A stretch of DNA of 39,260 nt. Source: a virus. Every line of letters starts with the position of its first letter. The first letter of the stretch is position 1. A program made the translations under genes and the position numbers. The notes below the pieces were generated by a model. That model ran no database searches. It was not told the DNA's origin and saw nothing but the letters and a program-made list of their open reading frames with translations. Below are positions 28,750-36,103 of the stretch, one piece after another. The stretch spans positions 1 to 39,260 of IMG/VR virus record IMGVR_UViG_3300031364_000008; one strand, written 5' to 3'.

Positions 28750-28778
28750 AAAATAACACCAATAACACAATTTGTCAA
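28750..28778 (-). promoter_or_regulatory. Promoter of the protease gene
   Basis: On the minus strand TTGACA (28778-28773) and TATTTT (28755-28750) are 17 bases apart, between fibre stop and protease start. The predicted transcript would begin only ~10 bases before the ATG, with the GAGGTG site at its very 5' end. Confidence 0.6.
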
Positions 28779-28782
28779 CAGG

Positions 28783-29403
28783 TTACCCAATTGCAAAATA
28801 TCTCCCGGTTGCTGCCGACGTGTTAAAATCAGCGGACGTAGTTCCGCTTCCACCGACGGTGATTTTGTTTGTGCTTAACGCAAGATTTGTTGTTGTGTTG
28901 CTTCCTGTCGAATAAAAATAAATGGCGCTTTCGCCAGCTATACAATATGCGTTGCGACTTGTGTCAAAAGTGACGGCTGCAAATACGGGCGTAAAAGCCA
29001 GGGCAATATCCTGCGTTGCGCTGCCGTCTCCGGAATATGTGTCTGTTGCGATTTTAACTGTGCTGGTTATTCCTAAAAGCGTTTTAGCCTGCTCAATCGT
29101 CTTTGTTGTTACCTCCCCGTCTGTGGTCGTAAAAACCGGAAGGTCTGTGGTCGAGCCTATTTTACCGTCGTTTGATATGTTACCGTGGACATGGCTGCTT
29201 GCGGCAGAGCCGCTGTGAGGGTTTGCGGCGTCTATATGCGCGTCGACTTCCGTTGTCAGCGTGTCGTTTATGTAATCTATTATTCCGTCCGGTTCCTCGT
29301 CAAATTTATCTTTAAACTGTTGTGTTGTAAGTCCTCTTTCCGCGACGGTTGTTCCAAGATCGCCTACAACGCCCTTCGTTACTGAACACTCTGTTAAAGC
29401 CAT
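28783..29403 (-). CDS. Tail fibre-like protein
   Basis: 206 residues. Begins ALTECSVTKGVVGDLGTTVA, then a fibre motif AANPHSGSAASSHVHGNISN followed by DGKIGSTTDLPVFTT, common in Gram-positive phage fibres. The Thr/Ser-rich C-terminus (GDGSATQDIALAFTPVFAAV) resembles a beta-sandwich tip. Likely binds the host surface. Confidence 0.7.
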   Translation of the reverse strand: MALTECSVTKGVVGDLGTTVAERGLTTQQFKDKFDEEPDGIIDYINDTLTTEVDAHIDAANPHSGSAASSHVHGNISNDGKIGSTTDLPVFTTTDGEVTTKTIEQAKTLLGITSTVKIATDTYSGDGSATQDIALAFTPVFAAVTFDTSRNAYCIAGESAIYFYSTGSNTTTNLALSTNKITVGGSGTTSADFNTSAATGRYFAIG

Positions 29404-29406
29404 AAT

Positions 29407-31182
29407 TTACCTCCTGTTTGTCACGTCTTCGTATTCCACGCTGATTGCGAGAGAAAGAAGGGCAAACGAATCTTGACCGTTGCTGACAAAACGAAATTTC
29501 ACATACCCAACTTTCGTTAATCTTGGTTTTCTGTTAAATGGCTGCGGCGCGTAATTTGTTTCAAAGGAAAATGTTGAAAAATCCCATGTATCAAAATTGC
29601 TCAAGGAAAAGCTGACCGGCTTTAACGGCTCAACCTGCGTAAAGCTGGAGTCTCTATCTGTCGCCACATAAAAATCAAGGTGCGTTTGTGCGTACGGAAG
29701 AATAGATATAAGCGCTTCGTAAATTTCTTTTTCTACAAACTCGGCGTCAAACGTCATGTATCCGGTATCAAAATATGAGTTTATCGTTTCTCCGCCGTAT
29801 GTCCCAACGGACTCGCTGAATTTCATAATAAGTCCGTCGTCCGTGCCGAAATACAGTTCTCCGTCCGCCACCAAAAAACACGTTGGCGTATGCGCAAGCT
29901 CAAGAATATACCATGCGTTTACCCGGTAATTTAAAACCCACACTTTTGTTCCAACGCACACCAAATAAAGCCCTTTGTGCGGCCAGTCTGCCGTAACGGC
30001 GGTCGACAAATCTACTTGGTCAATATCTTTCTGGATTTTTTCCGATACCCATAAAACGTCTTTTTCGTTGACTACAGCCGTTGACGTCCATTGGTATATA
30101 CCTTTCCACAAAGTAAACGGATTGTTGTAAATAACCCTTGTCTGCCCTTTTGCCTCATTTCCATATTGAGAGTTTATCGGGTTAACGGGAAACTGCGTTA
30201 CAACAAGACCTGTCGAACTGTCTAAATATGTTTCGACATACGAATACCACGAAGACGCTTCCGAGTCTCCGGACGTAAAAATTATTTGCTTGTCATATTG
30301 TGTGCAAATCCCGGTTATTTCATATTCCCCAACGTCTGAATCCGTATATTTAGGCCAATATGTGGGATCGCTCACGCCCGCCGTAGTCACGCCTGACACG
30401 TATCTTGTATTTTTGTGAGACGGATTTCCGAACAGCCAAAATCTTGAGTAATATGTTCCCCCGTAATACTTGTTGTTTGTAATAAGCTCTCTGTCTCCGG
30501 CGGTTGTTTTTGTATATGTTATGTCAAGCGAGTTTGTTCCCTCGTCCGGAGTGCTGAGAAGCGTTACCGTTCCGGTTGTAAGATTTACCGTGTAATCAGC
30601 TGTCTCCGTTTTTGTCGTGCCCTCTAGAACAACAAGATCAACGGAGTCTATATTATATTCCGGAAGCTGAAAAACGGCCGCAACTCCATCGGGGGAAAAC
30701 CTTATTTTTTTTGTTCCCGATAAATAATTGATCGGCTCAAGAATGGTTCCGCCTCCCTCCGGAGGAGAGGCGGTTATGACGGTCGGAACGTATCCTGTTA
30801 CAGAAGCAATCGAGCCTGTTCCGGGCCACGAATACATATCGTCCCCGTCTAAAATATAAACCGTGTTGTTTGTGACAAAAAACGCGGTCAAGGCGTCTTC
30901 CAAGGTTCCGAGGCTTGTATTTATGCCCGTAGATAAATTGTGTTCGTAAATGTGGCCGTTGCATGAAAATATAAAATGATCCGTTCCGCTCAAAGACCCG
31001 TACCACATACCGTTTATAGGGCTTTCCAGAGAGGTAAAAAGGCTTGAATACCCGTACATTTTTTTGGGCTTCAGGTCGTCGGTTATCATTACGTTTAACA
31101 TGTCCGACAGTTCTCCAGGTTCTAACAAAGTTTCTGTTTCTTTTTTGTTAACCCCCGGAAACTTTTCTATTTTAAAAAGCAT
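29407..31182 (-). CDS. Stabilisation / tail-hub protein (P22 gp10-like)
   Basis: 591 residues from MLFKIEKFPGVNKKETETLL, behind GCAGGG. The N-terminus with FPGVN...ELSDMLNVM and repeated blades (MWYGSLSGTDHFIFSCNGHI, FFVTNNTVYILDGDDMY) suggest a beta-propeller as in podovirus stabilisation proteins. A middle beta domain (YTVNLTTGTVTLLSTPDEGT) looks like a fibre-type insert. It closes the portal-adaptor channel and anchors fibres (by analogy). Confidence 0.65.
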   Translation of the reverse strand: MLFKIEKFPGVNKKETETLLEPGELSDMLNVMITDDLKPKKMYGYSSLFTSLESPINGMWYGSLSGTDHFIFSCNGHIYEHNLSTGINTSLGTLEDALTAFFVTNNTVYILDGDDMYSWPGTGSIASVTGYVPTVITASPPEGGGTILEPINYLSGTKKIRFSPDGVAAVFQLPEYNIDSVDLVVLEGTTKTETADYTVNLTTGTVTLLSTPDEGTNSLDITYTKTTAGDRELITNNKYYGGTYYSRFWLFGNPSHKNTRYVSGVTTAGVSDPTYWPKYTDSDVGEYEITGICTQYDKQIIFTSGDSEASSWYSYVETYLDSSTGLVVTQFPVNPINSQYGNEAKGQTRVIYNNPFTLWKGIYQWTSTAVVNEKDVLWVSEKIQKDIDQVDLSTAVTADWPHKGLYLVCVGTKVWVLNYRVNAWYILELAHTPTCFLVADGELYFGTDDGLIMKFSESVGTYGGETINSYFDTGYMTFDAEFVEKEIYEALISILPYAQTHLDFYVATDRDSSFTQVEPLKPVSFSLSNFDTWDFSTFSFETNYAPQPFNRKPRLTKVGYVKFRFVSNGQDSFALLSLAISVEYEDVTNRR

Positions 31183-31184
31183 AA

Positions 31185-31340
31185 TTATCCCTGCTTTGTC
31201 ACATAAGTTTTGGGGCTGTTTAAATTTGTTCCGCTGTAATTTTGGCATTTTGGATTAACGCACACCATTTTTACAACGCCGTTTTTTACTCCGGCCTTTA
31301 AAAGAGGAGAGCCGCAAATTCCGCATCTGTTAGAATCCAT
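31185..31340 (-). CDS. Small zinc-ribbon protein
   Basis: 51 residues from MDSNRCGICGSPLLK behind CAGGAT; overlaps the adaptor gene by 11 bases. CGICG...VCVNPKC is a four-cysteine ribbon. Such mini zinc proteins occur inside Firmicute structural operons; role unknown. Confidence 0.65.
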   Translation of the reverse strand: MDSNRCGICGSPLLKAGVKNGVVKMVCVNPKCQNYSGTNLNSPKTYVTKQG

Positions 31341-31899
31341 AATAATCCTGCACTTCCCCAAAATTGTATTGACGCCCCCGCCATTCGGCACGCGCCATTC
31401 TCGCCTTTGTTGCCATTTTATCCGAAAAAGACTTTCTGTGCCTTAAAGAAAGAAGTTCGGCAAGCATAAATCTTGCTACGGTATTGGCGGCGTCGTCTGA
31501 TATTTGAATCGCGTCTGTCATGGTAACAAATTCTGTAGCTTTTGGTAAATATGTAATTGTGACATCTCCGAAATAATTAACCGGAACAAGAAGATACAAT
31601 GCGCTTTCGTGCTCCTCGGTTTTTGAATACGCGCCCTGGATATCGACAGCTACAATTTGACTGTCTTCCGTCAAATCATCCGGCAATGGAACGGGCTTAA
31701 AATCGCTGTCGCTTGGAGTGTAATACTCTGTGTCGTCAAATTCATAAACATATATAGTGGGCTTAATCCCTATCTGATTTCTTATACATTCTGCGTTGAT
31801 TGTTGTAACGTCGTCCAGGTCATCTGTTCCATAATCTGAAATATTCGGATAATCGTCATAACATTTGACGGCTTTATTTATAAGCTCTTGCGCTGTCAT
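31330..31899 (-). CDS. Head-to-tail adaptor (P22 gp4-like)
   Basis: 189 residues behind GAAGGTGAG. MTAQELINKAVKCYDDYP, DLDDVTTINAECIRNQIG and the helical end DAANTVARFMLAELLSLRHR fit head-completion/adaptor proteins that add to the portal ring. The middle is beta-rich (ESALYLLVPVNYFGDVTITY). Order before the stabiliser supports the call. Confidence 0.65.
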   Translation of the reverse strand: MTAQELINKAVKCYDDYPNISDYGTDDLDDVTTINAECIRNQIGIKPTIYVYEFDDTEYYTPSDSDFKPVPLPDDLTEDSQIVAVDIQGAYSKTEEHESALYLLVPVNYFGDVTITYLPKATEFVTMTDAIQISDDAANTVARFMLAELLSLRHRKSFSDKMATKARMARAEWRGRQYNFGEVQDYYGF

Positions 31900-31967
31900 A
31901 TACTCACCTTCTCGGACAATTGTTAAATTGGCGGACTAACGTATGAGATTATCGTTGCCCCGGTCTG

Positions 31968-32144
31968 TTACTCTGTTACGATGCAGTCGCTGTAGCCGTC
32001 CGTTGTCAAAATTAGATCAACGCCGGCTTTATACGTTGCATAAAACTGAGTGCTTATAAAAAGCGCCCTGTAAAGATTTTGCGCCGCGCTAAGCCCCTGA
32101 GTGTTGTATATGTCTTTGATTGTTTGTGCAAAATAAGGGACCAT
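31968..32144 (-). CDS. Small structural-region protein
   Basis: 58 residues from MVPYFAQTIKDIYNTQG, seven bases after GGAGG (an alternative ATG lies five codons upstream). Mostly helical with a hydrophobic ending (YKAGVDLILTTDGYSDCIV). No family recognised. Confidence 0.55.
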   Translation of the reverse strand: MVPYFAQTIKDIYNTQGLSAAQNLYRALFISTQFYATYKAGVDLILTTDGYSDCIVTE

Positions 32145-32163
32145 TTTATTTACCTCCATAATT

Positions 32164-32493
32164 TTATACTCCTATCAAAATAGGCAAATTAACGCATAGA
32201 TCAAGAAATGCCCCATTAAGTAAATTGAAAGATTCTTTTAGCGTCGCGGGGCGCACTTCTATTGTGTAATGCCCGACTACGCTCACACCCTCGGTGATTT
32301 CGTAGTGATCGAACACCGGGATCTGTGTTGCCTCGTTGTATTCCGGGACGCTTTTCGTGTATGGCAAAAACCCATACGTCGCCAAAGTTTCAGAAGGCAA
32401 TAACTCAGGATTTGATACGGCGCATCCGTTTGGACAAATAAAACCGCGAAATCCGATCTGTACGACTTCTCCGCTTTGTACTAAAGCATACAT
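32164..32493 (-). CDS. Small structural-region protein
   Basis: 109 residues from MYALVQSGEVVQIGFRGFIC, 6 bases behind AGGAGG. Beta-rich start, a PNGCAVSNPELLPSETLATY segment and an ending NGAFLDLCVNLPILIGV. Resembles small tail-fibre accessory or chaperone-like proteins, but no family is certain. Confidence 0.55.
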   Translation of the reverse strand: MYALVQSGEVVQIGFRGFICPNGCAVSNPELLPSETLATYGFLPYTKSVPEYNEATQIPVFDHYEITEGVSVVGHYTIEVRPATLKESFNLLNGAFLDLCVNLPILIGV

Positions 32494-32503
32494 TTTAAGC
32501 CTC

Positions 32504-32896
32504 CTAAAAAGGTTCATACGGTAATGCAATTGCCCCTATATTAAGCATCACATGCCCCGTATAAGTTTCTTCCAGTGTGCTGTCAAATTTTAACCTTATA
32601 AATGCGCAATTTGAAGACGTCGTAAAACTGCCTTGTGTTGATGGGCTGTTGTAAACCATTGCAATCCACACATAATCAGCATCGTAACAATGCGCACCCC
32701 AATAATTTGATGAAAGGCTGTCTTTTTTAAGCGTGTATACAGTAGACGAATTTACAGGTATATAGTTTTTAGTTCTACATCTCGTCGCATATTCTACATT
32801 CGCACCGCTGGCGTCAGTTATGCTTCCCTCTTCAAGGTCGTCTCTGTTTATAAGGTTATTGCTTTTAAATATTAAAAACTTTAATAATCCTTTCAT
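32504..32896 (-). CDS. Putative receptor-binding or carbohydrate-binding module
   Basis: 130 residues; start overlaps the previous stop (TAATG), AAGGAG upstream. NLINRDDLEEGSITDASGAN, RTKNYIPVNSSTVYTLKK and GSFTTSSNCAFIRLKF are typical of beta-sandwich modules seen at the ends of phage fibres and host-binding proteins. Likely part of an adhesin. Confidence 0.6.
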   Translation of the reverse strand: MKGLLKFLIFKSNNLINRDDLEEGSITDASGANVEYATRCRTKNYIPVNSSTVYTLKKDSLSSNYWGAHCYDADYVWIAMVYNSPSTQGSFTTSSNCAFIRLKFDSTLEETYTGHVMLNIGAIALPYEPF

Positions 32897-33264
32897 TACG
32901 TTCTCCTTCTAGAAAACGCCGCCCACGTTGTGCCTCCGTCGAGAGTTTCGTAGAGAATCCAATATCCAAACCCCGTTGTAAATGTTGGCGCTCCCGCCGC
33001 AAACGTCGCGCCTGTTGGATGTGTGATCGCACACGCTGTAGTTGCGAGAAACATGACAAGTACCTGAACGTGTTTTCCAGCCGTGGACGGTATGTTGCTG
33101 AGCGTGATGCTCTTGGCATTTGCGTCAGATGATGCAATAGAAAACTCACTGTATACGCGGTTATTGAGATCGAGCGCATATACGTTTTCTACGGCTGCTA
33201 CGGTGGTTATGTCAGACAATTCGCTAATTTTTTTACCAAGAACACTCCATGTTACAACGTCCAT
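32896..33264 (-). CDS. Fibre-like structural protein
   Basis: 122 residues behind GGAGGCG. An N-terminal helical linker (LGKKISELSDITTVAAVENV) leads into a beta domain (HVQVLVMFLATTACAITHPT, GFGYWILYETLDGGTTW), a layout of short fibre or decoration proteins. Function by context only. Confidence 0.55.
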   Translation of the reverse strand: MDVVTWSVLGKKISELSDITTVAAVENVYALDLNNRVYSEFSIASSDANAKSITLSNIPSTAGKHVQVLVMFLATTACAITHPTGATFAAGAPTFTTGFGYWILYETLDGGTTWAAFSRRRT

Positions 33265-33265
33265 T

Positions 33266-33691
33266 TTACGCCTCCGTTGCCGCGGTAACGACCGCTACGT
33301 TTGCGCTCATTGTATGCGAAGTCGGGTTGTCTCCAGTTTTATCAACTCCGCCCACCGTATAAGTCGTCAGGTCATATCCCGTATCGGCAAAAGCAGATAT
33401 TGTAAGCGTAGCCCCGGACAACACCCTGTCACCGCTTGTGTAAACGTTTCCTTCTGAGTCTACAACCGTTAAGGACGTGTTTGCTCCGATAGTGAGCGTA
33501 AGAATAAAATAAGCGATTTTAACGGATGTATTCATGTTGATCCAGTCTGTTCCGTCGGATACGTAAACGGTGTCGCAGGCGTCGTAAGCAATTGCTTTCT
33601 TCGTTTCTTTTTGAACATAATCCGTGTCTTTTGCAATTTGTTCGGAATTGTCTACCCAGTAAACGCCGTCTAATTGGTTTAATCTAAACAC
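33266..33691 (-). CDS. Structural protein with bacterial-repeat-like domain
   Basis: 141 residues from GTG 33691 behind AGGAGTG. The N-terminal part holds FRLNQLDGVYWVDNSEQIAK; the C-terminal part, GANTSLTVVDSEGNVYTSGD, then GYDLTTYTVGGVDKTGDNPT and SHTMSANVAVV, resembles the Ig-like bacterial repeat found in surface proteins. Probably a virion-surface adhesion or decoration module. Confidence 0.6.
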   Translation of the reverse strand: MFRLNQLDGVYWVDNSEQIAKDTDYVQKETKKAIAYDACDTVYVSDGTDWINMNTSVKIAYFILTLTIGANTSLTVVDSEGNVYTSGDRVLSGATLTISAFADTGYDLTTYTVGGVDKTGDNPTSHTMSANVAVVTAATEA

Positions 33692-33695
33692 GGTA

Positions 33696-33986
33696 TCACT
33701 CCTTTTTGGGGCATCCCCTCATATAATGTCCTTGCCTTTTGCCGGAGGTATCAAATATTTCCCCGCAGTATTTGCAGGCAAATTCCGGTTTTTCTTCAAC
33801 GCTTTCATACTTGCGGTTTTTTAAAAGTGCTTTTAAAACTCTTGGCCTTACTTCGTCCGTTTCAATTATTTTTTCTCCGTTATTGTCAAAACGAAATAGT
33901 TTTTTTATTATTTTTGTGTGCCTGATCGGGTGGCGGATTTTTACTTTTGCAAATTTATTCGGTTCTCCGAAAACCTTTATTTTCAT
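33696..33986 (-). CDS. Zinc-finger protein in head operon
   Basis: 96 residues behind AAGGAG. A basic N-terminal half (KFAKVKIRHPIRHTKIIKKL) and a C-terminal finger CKYCGEIFDTSGKRQGHYMR-GC (C-x2-C-x12-H-x4-C). A DNA-binding head or regulatory role is possible. Family unknown. Confidence 0.65.
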   Translation of the reverse strand: MKIKVFGEPNKFAKVKIRHPIRHTKIIKKLFRFDNNGEKIIETDEVRPRVLKALLKNRKYESVEEKPEFACKYCGEIFDTSGKRQGHYMRGCPKKE

Positions 33987-34023
33987 ATCCTTCTCCTTAA
34001 ATGAAGGGGGAGAATCCTCCCCC

Positions 34024-34410
34024 TTATACGAGCTCGATCACCTTGACGTAAGCGGCGTGATTCGTCAAGAGCTTGTCTGTAGCAGCGGGAGTAAGCGTCA
34101 AAAGAATCGTACCGTCGTCCTGAAGGACGTGGGCGGTTTCAACCTGAATAGCTTGTTCCGTATTTTTTGTGACGGTTCCCGCAACCGCGACTCCGGCCCA
34201 CAAGTCTCCCGCAGCAAACGAAAATGTAATATTCCCGTCGGCTCCTGAGCCCGCTCCGCCGATAATAACAGAAAGCCTCGCAGTGATCTCCGTGGGAGTA
34301 ATCGTGAAAACCTCCGCCAGCGCGTCTGTGTCGGCAGTGGCGGCATTGGAAGTAACGGCGGTAATGGTGTCAAACGCCGAAATCGTTGAATTGGTTACTG
34401 TAACAGCCAT
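34024..34410 (-). CDS. Head decoration-like protein
   Basis: 128 residues behind AAGGAGG, directly after the coat gene. Entirely beta-type, Ala/Thr/Val-rich (AVTVTNSTISAFDTITAVTS, NITFSFAAGDLWAGVAVAGT) and without charge clusters, like small capsid decoration proteins. The call is by composition and position. Confidence 0.6.
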   Translation of the reverse strand: MAVTVTNSTISAFDTITAVTSNAATADTDALAEVFTITPTEITARLSVIIGGAGSGADGNITFSFAAGDLWAGVAVAGTVTKNTEQAIQVETAHVLQDDGTILLTLTPAATDKLLTNHAAYVKVIELV

Positions 34411-34420
34411 GTCTACCTCC

Positions 34421-35266
34421 TTACAGCGTCGGCGCGGAGTACGTCAGCGTCGCAAGGGCAAGCTCTTTTGGCTTAACAACCTTTGCGCCGAATGTGTACA
34501 GCCCGCGGCAGTTGTCCTGGAATTTCGTAGGGGAGCGAAGCACTTCGTTTTTTGTGACCTGATCCGCAAATCCGATAGCGTTGTAAGAACCGGCCATAAC
34601 TGAGTGTACCGGAGCGGCGGCGGAGCCGGAATTGTAGAGATTGTTCGATACAAAAATATCGAATCCCCATTCTTTGGCAATGTCCATTCCCCCGGTTCCG
34701 TGCTGTCCGTTGTTGATCTGAAATTCAACTCCGGCAAGAATCAGGTGCATTTTTACCCACGGGGGAATAGCAAGCCATCTTTGCCCGTCCGGAACATTAT
34801 TTTCATCCAGATATCTTCCGAGAAGCGCGATGTCGCCGATAATTGAATCGTCGTCGCACGACGCGTCTGTGATCGCTGCTGCGTTCGCCTGCGCCTGTGC
34901 GTATAGCCCGAACACGTATTCGTCTACCGCTTTTGAAAGCTGGTACGCGGCGTTTTTGATCTGTGAATTTTTCTTCGACAGCATATCCTGGGCCTGTTCG
35001 ATGTCGGTAACAGCAAAGGAATAATACTTCTGCTGGTCAATAAGCATCGTCAGGTCTCCGGACTGAATAGCCGCGTATGTAATGTCGGCTCCCGTGTAAG
35101 AGCCTACAGACACTTCTTCAAGGCCCGGGAATGTAACCCTGTCTCCTTTTTGTTTAATTTCTCCCGTATAATCCTTGTTGCAAATTTTGTTTGCAACGAG
35201 ATTGTCTTCAAGGACGCGCAAAATAGTGGCGGCGGTTATGGCCGGCGTAAGTGCGCTTGCGCCCAT
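34421..35266 (-). CDS. Major capsid protein (P22 coat-like)
   Basis: 281 residues behind AAGGAG. The N-terminus ALTPAITAATILRVLEDNLV and KGDRVTFPGLEEVSVGSYTG, a central QSGDLTMLIDQQKYYSFAVT, DIEQAQDMLSKKNSQI, and GFDIFVSNNLYNSG match P22-type HK97-fold coat proteins. It forms the icosahedral shell with the scaffold upstream. No prohead protease is encoded nearby, consistent with the P22 model. Confidence 0.85.
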   Translation of the reverse strand: MGASALTPAITAATILRVLEDNLVANKICNKDYTGEIKQKGDRVTFPGLEEVSVGSYTGADITYAAIQSGDLTMLIDQQKYYSFAVTDIEQAQDMLSKKNSQIKNAAYQLSKAVDEYVFGLYAQAQANAAAITDASCDDDSIIGDIALLGRYLDENNVPDGQRWLAIPPWVKMHLILAGVEFQINNGQHGTGGMDIAKEWGFDIFVSNNLYNSGSAAAPVHSVMAGSYNAIGFADQVTKNEVLRSPTKFQDNCRGLYTFGAKVVKPKELALATLTYSAPTL

Positions 35267-35271
35267 TTAGT

Positions 35272-36072
35272 TCATCTCCTTTTATAGAATTTTTCAATTG
35301 CGGAATAGTTTTTCAGCGCCCATGCTGTATCATTGGAGTGGGCGTCGATCATTTCCTGCGTGATTTCAACGCCGTCTGAAGTTCCTCCGGTAATGCTCCC
35401 CGTTGCGGAAACTGCATTCTTGACGTTGATTTCTGAGGCTTTTTTCCCCGCGTCGATCTGCTTTTGCTCTTCCCTTCTTTTTTGAGCAAGGTGATCCGCG
35501 TAAGCATATCTGAGGGGGATTTTTTCTTTCAACGCAATGTCAAACATTCCGGCTTTTTCAAGTTCTTCTTTGTCCGTCGTGGAAAATTTTCTTCCCGTCG
35601 TTTCCTCAAAATCTTTCAAAAAGTCGGAGACTTCACGATTGAAACGTTCCTGCTCCCGCGTTTGCGCTTCTTTTTCCGCGTCTCTTTGTTCGCGCTGCTG
35701 AAGCTGAACCTCAAGCACTGCCTCGCGTTCTGATTTTCCCTGTAAAACGAGCGCGTCTTTTTTTTGAACGGCATCATAAGTTGCCTCGTAATCAGCTTTT
35801 GTTTTGATGGGCTTGCCGTCAATTTTTGTCCATCCGTTGCGTTCCGCAAGCTCCGCATATTCCGCGTCAACCGCGTTTTGCTTTTCGGACAGGCGCAAAG
35901 CTTTGTACTGAGCGTTCTCTTCGCGGGACTGTTCCTTTACTTCCGGTTCTTTTTTAACCTCTTCGGTTACCTGCTGTTCGGCGGCAACAGCACTTTCGCC
36001 TTCGCCGGTAGCAACCGGAGGGCTTTCGACACCCTCTTGGCCCGCGTTTACGGGCGTTAAATTTTCTTCCAT
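35272..36072 (-). CDS. Scaffolding protein
   Basis: 266 residues behind AAAGGAG. Highly charged, predicted helical throughout (EVKKEPEVKEQSREENAQYK, EREAVLEVQLQQREQRDAEK). A mostly disordered acidic N-terminus and a C-terminal helical end (VEITQEMIDAHSNDTAWALK) are typical of phage scaffolds that direct prohead assembly and leave before packaging. Confidence 0.8.
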   Translation of the reverse strand: MEENLTPVNAGQEGVESPPVATGEGESAVAAEQQVTEEVKKEPEVKEQSREENAQYKALRLSEKQNAVDAEYAELAERNGWTKIDGKPIKTKADYEATYDAVQKKDALVLQGKSEREAVLEVQLQQREQRDAEKEAQTREQERFNREVSDFLKDFEETTGRKFSTTDKEELEKAGMFDIALKEKIPLRYAYADHLAQKRREEQKQIDAGKKASEINVKNAVSATGSITGGTSDGVEITQEMIDAHSNDTAWALKNYSAIEKFYKRR

Positions 36073-36103
36073 ACGTAACTCCTTTAAGCATAAAAATACC
36101 GCC

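Noticed and set aside
28783-33264. Diversity-generating retroelement acting on the fibre genes
   Set aside because: No reverse transcriptase gene and no template/variable repeat pair was seen.
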